From: Jannaschia seohaensis
Lineage (GTDB): Bacteria; Pseudomonadota; Alphaproteobacteria; Rhodobacterales; Rhodobacteraceae
NCBI RefSeq assembly: GCF_900116765.1
Contig: NZ_UETC01000006.1
Span: 176,172 to 240,171, forward strand
DNA length: 64,000 nucleotides
Direction of reading: 5' to 3'
The position numbers and the translations under genes are program-made. Of this stretch, positions 43,474 through 51,506 are shown one piece after another (position 1 is the first letter of the stretch; each line of letters begins with the position of its first letter). The notes under the pieces were generated by a model, which saw only the letters and a list, made by a program, of their open reading frames with translations, searched no databases and was not told the DNA's origin.

Positions 43474-43726
43474 CTTCCTTCAATGGCTTCACCCCGTCCG
43501 CTTGAAGGAAGTGGGGCCGCAAGCCATTGGCAGAATGAGTATTAATCTCTTCTTTCAATATTTCAGTTACTTCATGGGGTATGTGTCTGGCTTCCATCCC
43601 CATCCACGCGCGCGAGGGTCCTTGCGTGAAATATTGAAAGAAGTCCGCCGCGCCGGATTTCCGTTGCGGGACGGCGACTTGGCCGGGAACTTCCTTCAAA
43701 TGAAGGATGGGGGCCGTTGAAGGAAG
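43474..43726. repeat. Nested inverted-repeat cluster, candidate phage replication origin or control region
   Basis: Four copies of TTGAAGGAAG occur with alternating orientation, at 43474-43483 (minus), 43502-43511 (plus), 43690-43699 (minus) and 43717-43726 (plus). Between them lies a perfect 17-bp inverted repeat, CTTCTTTCAATATTTCA at 43549-43565 and its complement at 43627-43643, with AT-rich flanks in otherwise GC-rich DNA. A palindrome CCTTCAAATGAAGG is at 43693-43706. The cluster lies in the 390-bp gap between prim-pol and the resolvase, a natural place for an origin. Confidence 0.7.
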
Positions 43727-43740
43727 CATGGTCCCGGCGC

Positions 43741-46026
43741 TCACCACAGTGCCCGGAAGCGCATGGCCTTCCGCCCCCCGGTCTCCTGCTCGACCGTGGC
43801 GATGTCGCCGCTCTCGACCAGCGTGAGCAGGATGTCGTCGCGGTCGCGCGCCCGGAGCCATTGCGAGGCGCGTGTCAGCTCGGACTTGGTGACGCCTGCC
43901 GACCCGGCCTTGCGGATGATCTCGCGCACCCGCTTCAGATGCGCTTCGGTCTCGGTGTCGGCGACATGGCGCTCGACGGCGTCGATGGTGCGCCGTGCGA
44001 AGTGGCGCACGAAGTCGATGGCCCAGACGGCATCCTCGAGCCGGATGACGGGATGGACCGCATCGCGCCCCACGGCGAGGACGAGCGCGACCTTGGCGGC
44101 GTTCTCCGCGATCCGGGCGAGGATCGGCGTCTGGAACGTGCCCGCCGCCGCCCTGAGTTCGGCGGTGATCTCCTCGCCGAGCGCGTCGAAGCGCGCCTGC
44201 GCGGCGTCGTCCATCGGCACGGTCATGGGATCGACCGCGGTCTCGGGCCCGGAGGTCTTGCCGGCCAGGTTGCCGCTCGCCCGGCCGCCGCCTTCGGCGA
44301 GCCGCTGCAGCCCCTCGATCAGCGGTCGCGGCGACGTGCGCAGCCCGGCACGGCGGTTCTCGTCCGGATAGTCCTCCTCGCTCGGCAGGATGATGAACCG
44401 GGCGAGCGAGCCGTCCACGACATTGGCGCCCTGCAGCGCCCCCCAGAAATGCAGCGGCGTGGTCGTGCCATAGACGCAGAGGCAGGGCTGGACGATGTCG
44501 CGCCGCTCGTTCGAGCCGTCCCGGTTGGCGTATTCCGCGCCCAGGAAGACCCCGCAGGCCGCGGTGTAGAGCTCGGTCATGTTGTCGAGGATCTCGGTGA
44601 CATGGCGCGGGCTGCGCTTGCGGTCAGCCGCCGCCGAGAGGAACATCCCGAACTCGTCGATCTGGAACAGGATCGCGGGCTGACGGTGGAGCGCGGTCAG
44701 GAGCCCCGCACCGGAGGCGATCTTGTTGCCGCCCAGGTGGTGCGCGAGTCCGGCCTCGAAGAACAGCTCGTTGACGACCTCACGGGCGTGGTTCTTGCCC
44801 GAGCCACTGTCCGCGATGCCGACGATGTAGAGGTTCGTGCGCAGGTCGGTTGTCGTGCGGTAGCGCCGCCCCATCAGCGCGCCGAGGGCGCAGAGGCTCG
44901 CGCCCACCGCGAGAAGCGGCTGCGGCCTTCGCGCCGTGTCGATCATGTAGCGCGCGAGATCGCCGACCAATCCGCCCGGGATCGTCAGCGTGAATGACGG
45001 CACAGGCGCGAGGATCGGCATCGGGGCATCGGACTGGGCGAGCCGCGCGAGGAGGCCGGCCGCGGGATGCACGTCGGCCGCGCAAACCTTCTGACTGCCG
45101 TCGAGCAGCAGCTCGGGGTCGGGACGCCAGCCCTTCTCCATGGCGAGGTGATAGATCGTGCCCGCGCCGATCCGCGCGGGCTTGAAGCTCGTCCATGCCT
45201 TCGCCGTCGCGGCCGGGTCGTTCTTGGCCGCCTGCGCCGACCAGTCGGCGAAGAGCGTCGCGCCCTCCTCGCCCAGCGCGCCCTTCAGCGCCATGCCGAT
45301 GCGCATCCAGCTGTCGTAGTCGAGCTCGGCGTTCGGCAACCAGGCGAGCGCGCTCCGGATCGCTTCTAGCGTACCGGCCTGCGCATGGCCCGGCAGACAC
45401 GGATTCCCGGCCCCGTTCGCGCCCTTCGCACCGAGGCTCTTCGGGCGCAGCTCGGGCGGGATCAGCGCCAACGCCTCGTCGAGGAAGGCCGCTGCCTGTT
45501 CGGCGTCGATTTCGGGCAGGCTCTCGATGTCGAGATCCGCGAGGCCCTCGTCCGGCCAGGCATAGGGCTGGCCGGTATCGGGATGCTTGGCATAGGCCAC
45601 GAACTGCTGTCCGAGGCACAGAACCTCGAGCGGCGCGCGCCGGATCCCGGCGAAGGGCTCTCGCGTGCGATAGACCAGCAGCCGCTTCGGTGCCTTGCCG
45701 ATCCTGAGCGCCGGCGTATCGCCCAGCCGTTCGCGGGCCAAGCGTTCGATGTGCAGCGCCAGCTCACCGTCCTCGGCGATGTCGATGTCGAGTGCTGCGA
45801 CCGCACCGCTGACGATCCCGACCCCGCAGTCGGGCCAGGTCGACCACGTCGCGACCTCGAACTCGGTCGTGGCGCGGCTCGCATGCCGGTTCCACTGCGG
45901 ATAGTCATGCCAGGCCGCGCGAGCGAACTGGCCGGGCTTCTTGGTGCCGGGCGCGATCGGCAGGATCGCGTAGCCGTTGGTCACGAGACGCGCGCCGACG
46001 CGCGCCATCCACGAGGTGTTCGCCAT
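43741..46026 (-). CDS. Bifunctional primase-polymerase with DUF3987-type ATPase
   Basis: 761 residues. The N-terminal prim-pol domain has GYAILPIAPGTKKP and the catalytic D80-x-D82 (AALDIDIAED). A PriCT-like linker follows (about 220-290, LDYDSWMRIGMALKGALG). The C-terminal ATPase has GIADSGSGKNHA (about 400-411) and ILFQIDEFGMF. This is the usual phage initiator/primase-helicase fusion. It starts replication, probably at the repeat cluster just downstream. The stop of DUF6511 overlaps its ATG as TGATG. Confidence 0.92.
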   Translation of the reverse strand: MANTSWMARVGARLVTNGYAILPIAPGTKKPGQFARAAWHDYPQWNRHASRATTEFEVATWSTWPDCGVGIVSGAVAALDIDIAEDGELALHIERLARERLGDTPALRIGKAPKRLLVYRTREPFAGIRRAPLEVLCLGQQFVAYAKHPDTGQPYAWPDEGLADLDIESLPEIDAEQAAAFLDEALALIPPELRPKSLGAKGANGAGNPCLPGHAQAGTLEAIRSALAWLPNAELDYDSWMRIGMALKGALGEEGATLFADWSAQAAKNDPAATAKAWTSFKPARIGAGTIYHLAMEKGWRPDPELLLDGSQKVCAADVHPAAGLLARLAQSDAPMPILAPVPSFTLTIPGGLVGDLARYMIDTARRPQPLLAVGASLCALGALMGRRYRTTTDLRTNLYIVGIADSGSGKNHAREVVNELFFEAGLAHHLGGNKIASGAGLLTALHRQPAILFQIDEFGMFLSAAADRKRSPRHVTEILDNMTELYTAACGVFLGAEYANRDGSNERRDIVQPCLCVYGTTTPLHFWGALQGANVVDGSLARFIILPSEEDYPDENRRAGLRTSPRPLIEGLQRLAEGGGRASGNLAGKTSGPETAVDPMTVPMDDAAQARFDALGEEITAELRAAAGTFQTPILARIAENAAKVALVLAVGRDAVHPVIRLEDAVWAIDFVRHFARRTIDAVERHVADTETEAHLKRVREIIRKAGSAGVTKSELTRASQWLRARDRDDILLTLVESGDIATVEQETGGRKAMRFRALW

Positions 46027-46412
46027 CAGAAGGGCACCTCCGGGATCATGCCATCGAGCCGCGCGCGGTCCTTCGCCGCGAGGTCGCGCAGATGATCACA
46101 GTAGCCGGTGACGATCACCTCGACGAAGGTGTCCCACTCCTCCTCGCTCAGCAGGGCGAGATCGGTCCGGCCGAGGCTGTCTAGATAGGCGCCGCCAGCC
46201 TTGCCGCCCTCGACCATGGCCGCCGTCTCATTGGGGGTCGGATCGATCATGCCCGACCTCCGGTGACAGATGTCCTGGCAAGCCCGGCTGCAGAGGTCTC
46301 TGCGGCTCGTGTCGCGCCGCGAGTCGGCGACGCGGAAGCGCGCGTCGAACCAGCCCCAGCCGCGGGGTTCTCGATGGCAGACGGCGCAGATCCCGGCACG
46401 GAAGTAAGGCAT
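46026..46412 (-). CDS. DUF6511 protein with zinc-finger-like N-terminus
   Basis: 128 residues from ATG 46412. The start ICAVCHREPRGWGWFDARF and LCSRACQDIC give a four-cysteine motif. The rest, MIDPTPNETAAMVEGGKAGG then YLDSLGRTDLALLSEEEWDTF, is the family's conserved part. Its first 166 bases overlap the helicase gene in another frame. The function is unknown, but it always sits with prim-pol and helicase genes. Confidence 0.82.
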   Translation of the reverse strand: MPYFRAGICAVCHREPRGWGWFDARFRVADSRRDTSRRDLCSRACQDICHRRSGMIDPTPNETAAMVEGGKAGGAYLDSLGRTDLALLSEEEWDTFVEVIVTGYCDHLRDLAAKDRARLDGMIPEVPF

Positions 46413-47986
46413 GGGGCGAACCTGTAGGCGGTGATTTCGGTAAAGCGGCCCGCGGGGCGGACGGCAATCTCGGTGGGACGACGCAGCTCGTCCGCCAGGA
46501 TGAGGGCCTCGTCGACGGACTCGGGCACCTCCAACTCGGGCGCCCGCTCGCGCCACCAGCTCGCGGCCTTCCGGCGCGGATAGCCCTCGTGCTCGAAGCA
46601 GACCCATTCCGTGTGGAAGGCCAGACCGCAGCGGTAGGTGACCTTCAGCGAGACCCGCCCGCCGCGCTTCTCGTGGCGGCTGTAGGTGACGTCGGTGACG
46701 CCGACCCATTGCGGCTTGCCGGTCGACAGCACCTCCAGCGTCGAGGCGGTCGGCTCGAGCTTCACCTCGCGACCGGGGAACTCGAAGCCGCAGCCGGGAC
46801 ACTCGAGAGCGGCGATGGCCACGATGGTCCCGCATTCGGGGCAGATCTTCGTAGGCGGCGGCCCGTCGCCCGGACCGCCCGGCCGCTTCGGCCGCACCAG
46901 ATCGATGGGGCCATGCCGGCGGACATTCCCCGCGAAATCGAGGACGAGGCAGTTCTCCTTGCCCTCGGAAAGCCGCGTGCCCCGTCCGGCCATCTGGACA
47001 TAGAGCCCGGCCGACTTGGTGGGCCGCAGCATCGCGATCAGGTCCACGGCCGGCGCGTTGAAGCCCGTCGTCAGTACGCCCATCGAGGCCAGCGCCCTGA
47101 TCTCGCCGCGCTTGAAGGCGGCGATGATCGCGTCACGCTTGTCCTTCGGCGTCTTGCCGAAGATCGTCGCGCAGCTGACCCCGCAGCGGCGGAACTCCTC
47201 GGCGACATGGGTGGCGTGGCGCACGCCGGAACAGAAGGCGAGCCAGGACCGGCGCGTTTCGCCATGGGCGATCACTTCGGCCACGGCCGCGCGTGTTATG
47301 GCGTCCTGGTCGACCGCGTCCTCGAGGTCGCGCGCGATGAACTCGCCACCCCGCGATCCCACGCCCGTCACGTCGAGGCGGGTCTTGGTCTGCTTCGAGA
47401 TGAGCGGGGAGAGATAGCCCTGATCGATCAGGTCGCGGACCGACACCTCGTAGGCGATGTCGGTGAATAGCGCATTCTCGCCCTCGTGCAGCATGCCGCT
47501 GTCGAGCCGGAAGGGCGTCGCCGTCAGCCCGATCACCTTGAGCGCGGGGTTGATCGACTGCAGATCGTTGAGGAAGCGGCGATACATGGTGTTCGACCGG
47601 CCGGGGATCAGATGGGCCTCGTCGATCAGCACGAGATCGGCATGGCCGATGCGCGTCGCCTTGTCGTGGATCGACTGGACCCCGGCGAAGAGGATCCGGG
47701 CCCGCGCATCGCGACGGCCGAGCCCGGCCGAGTAGATGCCCGCCGGCGCCTCGGGCCAGAGCCCAAGCATCTCGGCATGGTTCTGCGCGATCAGCTCGCG
47801 CACATGGGTGACGACGAGCACGCGCTGGTCGGGCCAGGCCTTGAGCACGCCGTCGATGAAGGCCGCCATTACGAGGCTCTTGCCGCCGGCCGTGGGGATC
47901 ACGACGAGCGGGTTGCCGCTCTCCTTCTCGAAATAGCCGTAGATCGAGGCGATCGCGGCCTGCTGGTAGGGGCGCAGGGTCAGCAT
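46247..47986 (-). CDS. DEAD/DEAH-type superfamily 2 helicase
   Basis: 579 residues from ATG 47986. Motifs are PTAGGKS (31-37), LIDEAHLIPG (about 120), GLTATPFR, VLTTGFNAPAVD and QMAGRGTR. A zinc ribbon (CPECG then CPGCG) follows the core. It unwinds DNA during phage replication or recombination. The last 55 residues are low in complexity and overlap the DUF6511 gene, so they may be a run-on past the original end. Confidence 0.93.
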   Translation of the reverse strand: MLTLRPYQQAAIASIYGYFEKESGNPLVVIPTAGGKSLVMAAFIDGVLKAWPDQRVLVVTHVRELIAQNHAEMLGLWPEAPAGIYSAGLGRRDARARILFAGVQSIHDKATRIGHADLVLIDEAHLIPGRSNTMYRRFLNDLQSINPALKVIGLTATPFRLDSGMLHEGENALFTDIAYEVSVRDLIDQGYLSPLISKQTKTRLDVTGVGSRGGEFIARDLEDAVDQDAITRAAVAEVIAHGETRRSWLAFCSGVRHATHVAEEFRRCGVSCATIFGKTPKDKRDAIIAAFKRGEIRALASMGVLTTGFNAPAVDLIAMLRPTKSAGLYVQMAGRGTRLSEGKENCLVLDFAGNVRRHGPIDLVRPKRPGGPGDGPPPTKICPECGTIVAIAALECPGCGFEFPGREVKLEPTASTLEVLSTGKPQWVGVTDVTYSRHEKRGGRVSLKVTYRCGLAFHTEWVCFEHEGYPRRKAASWWRERAPELEVPESVDEALILADELRRPTEIAVRPAGRFTEITAYRFAPCLTSVPGSAPSAIENPAAGAGSTRASASPTRGATRAAETSAAGLARTSVTGGRA

Positions 47987-48924
47987 GCGGCGGCCTCCTC
48001 TTCGCGGGCGTCGTTGGTCCAGGCCGAGCCGTCGCGCATGCGGTAGGAGACGAAGTCCTCGCCTGCGTCGGTCACCTCGCCGGGGACGAGATCGGGGATG
48101 AACAGGTGCCGGGGGCAGGCGCGGCGCTGGTCGGAAGGGTCGAGCAGCCGGTCGTGGCGCGCGCACTGCCAACCACCCTCGACAGGCGTGGAATGCAGGC
48201 AGGACCGGCAGGTGACGGCCGCGGCCTCCTCTCCGTGGCAGAGCCCGTGGTGGTCGCAGAACCGGCACTCGAACCAGGCGGGGTCCGCGCTGATCCGCTC
48301 GGGCGGGTGCTGGGCGAAGATGATCCGTCGCGCCTTTTCCAGCAGGCGCTCACCCATATCGGGGTCGGCCGGGACGCGCTCGATGTGCAGCGCGTCGGTG
48401 TCCTTGCAGACCGCGACGTAGAGCGCCCGCGCGATGCCGGTCAGGTGCATGTAGACCTGCATCTGCGCGGCGTGCTGGGGCTTGGCGAGCGCGACACCCT
48501 TGGCGATCAGCTCGGCAAAGCTCTTCGCGGAATGCGTCTTGAACTCGACGACGTGCCAGGTCTTCGGCGCTTCGAGCAGGCCGAGTGCAACGGCGTCGAG
48601 CGAGCCGCCGAAATGCCCGCCATGGGCCTCGACGCGGAACTGCCGCCCGGTCTCGGGATCGACCTCCAGAACCGTCGCGCCGGTGGCGCGCAGGTCGCGG
48701 ACGAGCCGGGCCTCCTCCAGCTGCCCGGTCTCGAACAGCCGCAGGATGCGGCCGGTGTGCCGCGCCGGCGTCGCCCAGCGGAAGTCGTACCAGAGCGCAC
48801 GGGCGCAGGACTTGCCGATCAGCGAGGCGCCGAGGTGTTCGCGGAAGCCGTCGCCCTGCCGGGCCTCGTAGGAGGCGTAGATCGCGGAGAGGGTCGGCGT
48901 CGGGGGTTCGGGAAGCTCGGCCAT
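47980..48924 (-). CDS. Cas4/RecB-like PD-(D/E)XK nuclease with a cysteine cluster
   Basis: 314 residues from ATG 48924. The nuclease core has GGSLDAVALG (Asp about 110) and VVEFKTHS (Glu127-x-Lys129). One cysteine in GKSCARALWY and three in ECRFCDHHGLC match the four-cysteine Fe-S layout of Cas4/AddB-like exonucleases. A second cysteine-rich part follows (CRSC, then C...C). It probably resects DNA ends for the Sak4-type recombination system nearby. Its end overlaps the helicase start. Confidence 0.9.
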   Translation of the reverse strand: MAELPEPPTPTLSAIYASYEARQGDGFREHLGASLIGKSCARALWYDFRWATPARHTGRILRLFETGQLEEARLVRDLRATGATVLEVDPETGRQFRVEAHGGHFGGSLDAVALGLLEAPKTWHVVEFKTHSAKSFAELIAKGVALAKPQHAAQMQVYMHLTGIARALYVAVCKDTDALHIERVPADPDMGERLLEKARRIIFAQHPPERISADPAWFECRFCDHHGLCHGEEAAAVTCRSCLHSTPVEGGWQCARHDRLLDPSDQRRACPRHLFIPDLVPGEVTDAGEDFVSYRMRDGSAWTNDAREEEAAAC

Positions 48925-49289
48925 CAGCACGCCTCCTCCCGCTCGAGCCGCGCCCGCGCCTCCGCCAGCACCGCGGTCCAGGCGGCGCTGTCATGGCGCT
49001 CGCGCAGGACGGCGATGATCATGTCCTTGAGCCGTTCGCGCCGGCGGCGGCCACCCTGACGGGCGACGATCTCGGCGCGCTCGCGGTTGAGGTGACGCAG
49101 CGCCGTGCGCGCGCGGTGAAACCAGTCGGGGTCGATCGGCCTGGCCGTCCGCTGCCGCGTCAGATCGGCGGTCGCGATCTGCGTGCGGATCTTCGCGATG
49201 GCGTCCTCGATCTCGATCAGGCGCCGGGTGTCGTCAGGCAAGCCGGGGGCGTTCGCGGCCGCGCAGGCCGCGTCGGTGGTGTTCGTCAT
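48924..49289 (-). CDS. Phage protein of unknown function, helical
   Basis: 121 residues, mostly helical and charged (TRRLIEIEDAIAKIRTQIATADL, then LRHLNRERAEIVARQGGRRRR). Ends with an overlap TGATG with the Cas4-like gene. The basic centre suggests nucleic-acid binding, but no family is recognised. Confidence 0.75.
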   Translation of the reverse strand: MTNTTDAACAAANAPGLPDDTRRLIEIEDAIAKIRTQIATADLTRQRTARPIDPDWFHRARTALRHLNRERAEIVARQGGRRRRERLKDMIIAVLRERHDSAAWTAVLAEARARLEREEAC

Positions 49290-49318
49290 GGTCGGTCTCT
49301 CGGGTCTGGCGATGTCCG

Positions 49319-49353
49319 GGCCGCCGTGAGCCAGCTCTCAGCCCGCGGCGGCC
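49319..49353. other. Stem-loop in the gap between DUF669 and the next gene
   Basis: GGCCGCCG (49319-49326) pairs with CGGCGGCC (49346-49353), and within it TGAG pairs with CTCA. The 70-bp gap is otherwise featureless. It may attenuate or process the early operon mRNA. It has no T-tract, so it is not a typical terminator. Confidence 0.5.
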
Positions 49354-49360
49354 GAGGGCG

Positions 49361-49864
49361 TCAGCTCTTGCGGTTCCAGGGCGCGGTGGCCGGGCGGGCG
49401 GTCGGCTGGGCGGGTGCGCTGGCCGGCTGCGTCGCGGCGGGCTTGGGCGGGGTCGCCTGCACCGGGGCCTCCGGCACCATGTAGCGGATCGTGTTGCGCT
49501 CGCCGTAGCCGTCCTTCGGGGGCTTCACGCCGACCTGGATCGTCATCGGGATCAGGTGCAGCTCCTCGCTGTCGTTCACCTGCAGCTTGCCCGTGGCGTG
49601 GCAGATCGCCGACAGCGTGCGCTGCGCGATCTCCACGGTGGTCGGGTTGGCGTTCACCAGGTTCAGCTGGTCGAAGACCTTACGGCCCTGCTGCGGCCCC
49701 TCGAGGATGTCGAGCATCAGCCAGAGATACTTCCCCATCCCGTTCTTCGTGACGCGCATCTCGCTTTCGACGATCTGGGCGCGATACTTGCCCGCGGGCA
49801 GGATCTCGTAGGCGGTGGTGGGCTCGATGCCGGCGGCGTCAAAGGCGGTGTCGAAACGTGCCAT
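49361..49864 (-). CDS. DUF669 single-stranded-DNA-binding-like protein
   Basis: 167 residues. The pattern YEILPAGKYRAQIVESEMRVTKNG and LDILEGPQQGRKVFDQLNLVN (in parts) is the DUF669 family, phage SSB-like proteins that pair with Sak4 ATPases. The last 40 residues are proline/alanine-rich and end in a basic tip, like SSB tails. It probably coats single-stranded DNA during recombination. Confidence 0.9.
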   Translation of the reverse strand: MARFDTAFDAAGIEPTTAYEILPAGKYRAQIVESEMRVTKNGMGKYLWLMLDILEGPQQGRKVFDQLNLVNANPTTVEIAQRTLSAICHATGKLQVNDSEELHLIPMTIQVGVKPPKDGYGERNTIRYMVPEAPVQATPPKPAATQPASAPAQPTARPATAPWNRKS

Positions 49865-49886
49865 CGTGCTGTCCTTTCAGTCGTAA

Positions 49887-50633
49887 TCAGGCGGATTGGG
49901 GCATGGCGGCCAGGAACTCGGACCACTCGAGCGGGAGGGTTTCCGGCAGGCCGTAGCGGTTCTTGGCGAGGAAGGCGGGGCGCTCCTCGGTGTGCATGAC
50001 GCGCGCACCGGACCCGAGCGCTCGGGTGACCTTCTTGTTGAAGCCGACGTTGGACTTGCTGACCGAAATCCGGTAGTTGGCGAAGAGCACCACGTCGGAG
50101 TGCTCCTGCAGCAGCGCGGAGGCGCGGGCCTGCAGCTTGATCACGTACCGGTCGTAGGGTTCGTGCTCGGGGCTGTCGAAGCGCTTGATGTCGGTGTGGG
50201 CGATCTGGATGACCGCCATGCCCTTGCGGTCGCGGAGCGCGTTCAGCCGGTCGATGTACTCGCGCCAGATGGTCAGCGCCTCGGCGTAGCCTTTGCCGAA
50301 GCCGGGGCTTTCGATCGACTGCCAGCCGTTGCGCCGGCAGGCCTCGGCCCAGATCAGCGGCTCCAGCCAGTCCACACTGTCGACGACGACCGTGGAATAG
50401 GCGTGGTCCTCGTCGAGCAGGGCATCGAGCGCTTCGGCGACCTCGGCATAGCTCGTCGCCAACGGGAAATGCGGCACCTGCAGCTTGCCGAGACCGTCCT
50501 CGGTGAGGACGAACACCGGCGCGTCGGCGGACGCGGCGAAGGTGGACTTGCCGATGCCGGCGACGCCGTGGATCAGCACGCGCGGCGGGCGCAGAGCCGT
50601 CGAGGTTTGCAGGGATGCGAGCGAGATGGCCAT
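49887..50633 (-). CDS. Sak4-like RecA-family recombinase/annealase
   Basis: 248 residues. Walker A GVAGIGKST (about 23-31) and Walker B STVVVDSVDWLE (about 80-91) with the remaining RecA-core strands identify the Sak4/ATP-binding group. These small recombinases anneal single strands with the aid of an SSB-like partner, here DUF669. The stop overlaps no gene, and the start overlaps the next gene's stop by one base. Confidence 0.9.
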   Translation of the reverse strand: MAISLASLQTSTALRPPRVLIHGVAGIGKSTFAASADAPVFVLTEDGLGKLQVPHFPLATSYAEVAEALDALLDEDHAYSTVVVDSVDWLEPLIWAEACRRNGWQSIESPGFGKGYAEALTIWREYIDRLNALRDRKGMAVIQIAHTDIKRFDSPEHEPYDRYVIKLQARASALLQEHSDVVLFANYRISVSKSNVGFNKKVTRALGSGARVMHTEERPAFLAKNRYGLPETLPLEWSEFLAAMPQSA

Positions 50634-51118
50634 CAGCGCACCTCCTCGCCGAGCAGCAGCCGGAACTTCGGCTTGGCCGTGCGAACCGTGCGCGCGGGCT
50701 CGAACTCCTGGCGGATGTCCGTGGGCCAGGCGGTGTACTTGCGCTCGGGGACGCTGAACGCGATGTCGACATACTCGGTGGGATCGGCGCCGTCGGCCCG
50801 GATCCGCTCGACCAGACCGGCGAGCATCGCCTGGTCCCAGTCGACCCGCTTGGCGAGCTCCGCGACCACGGTGACCGGGCCGTCCTGCAGCCTGACCGTG
50901 CCGGTGTCCTTGCCTTCCGCACGGCGCGCCTCCTGCGCCTGGTCGCCATATTTCAGCGCGATAGCGCCATCGAGCCAGTCGCTGAGGTTCTTGGCAGCGC
51001 GCAGCCGCTCGTCGGCGTCCTGCTTCAGGAGCGCCAGCTGGTCGCCCGGCAGAGCGGCGATCTCGCCCACCGGCATGGTGGGAAGGTCGTCGAGGGTGAT
51101 GCGGTTGGGGATCGTCAT
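50633..51118 (-). CDS. Phage early protein of unknown function, recombination-associated
   Basis: 161 residues, helical N-terminus (LPGDQLALLKQDADERLRAAKNLSDWLDG in parts) and a strand-rich end (YVDIAFSVPERKYTAWP). It is found first in the Sak4 operon, and homologous genes usually stand there. No catalytic motif is visible. Confidence 0.8.
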   Translation of the reverse strand: MTIPNRITLDDLPTMPVGEIAALPGDQLALLKQDADERLRAAKNLSDWLDGAIALKYGDQAQEARRAEGKDTGTVRLQDGPVTVVAELAKRVDWDQAMLAGLVERIRADGADPTEYVDIAFSVPERKYTAWPTDIRQEFEPARTVRTAKPKFRLLLGEEVR

Positions 51119-51128
51119 GGCCGCCCCC

Positions 51129-51338
51129 TCACGCCAGCTTCACGGCGGACTTGTCGGCCGTGCTCGAGCAGTGCCGGTTGGCCTCGTAGGCCTCGACATC
51201 CTCGAGCCGGTACACGACCCGGCCGCCGATCTTGATGAAGGCGGGGCCCTCACCGGTCCAACGCCAGCGCTCCAAAGTGCGCGGGCTGATCTTCCATCGA
51301 GCCGCCAGCTCGACCTGGTTGAGATGCGTGACTGACAT
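51129..51338 (-). CDS. Excisionase/AlpA-like helix-turn-helix protein
   Basis: 69 residues, with LNQVELAARWKISPRTLERWRWTG and a wing VVYRLEDVEAYEANR, the HTH_17/excisionase fold. It begins the recombination operon. It may be the excisionase, or a regulator of this operon. No integrase lies next to it. Confidence 0.85.
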   Translation of the reverse strand: MSVTHLNQVELAARWKISPRTLERWRWTGEGPAFIKIGGRVVYRLEDVEAYEANRHCSSTADKSAVKLA

Positions 51339-51453
51339 CGTCGTCTCCTTCGCGATTGGCCGAATGCCTGCGAATGAGACTGGGGTGTGCGACGGGAGGA
51401 GAACGGGAGGGCGGAGGGAGGGGAGACGGGAGGAATGCAGATCGGGGCCCCCG

Positions 51454-51485
51454 AAAACGAAAAAGGCCGCCCCGAAGGACGGCCT
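51454..51485 (-). terminator. Rho-independent terminator after the unknown early gene pair
   Basis: On the minus strand AGGCCG (51485-51480) pairs with CGGCCT (51469-51464) around a CTTCGG-type loop, followed by TTTTTCGTTTT. This is a standard terminator. It ends the operon of the 314- and 395-residue genes, about 20 bases after the stop at 51507. Confidence 0.85.
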
Positions 51486-51506
51486 GATCGTCGTGATTCC
51501 GTGGCG

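Noticed and set aside
43474..43726. CRISPR array
   Set aside because: The repeats are few, in alternating orientation and unevenly spaced, with no uniform spacers and no cas genes.
47980..48924. CRISPR adaptation gene cas4
   Set aside because: The protein has Cas4-like motifs, but it sits in a phage recombination operon without cas1 or cas2.
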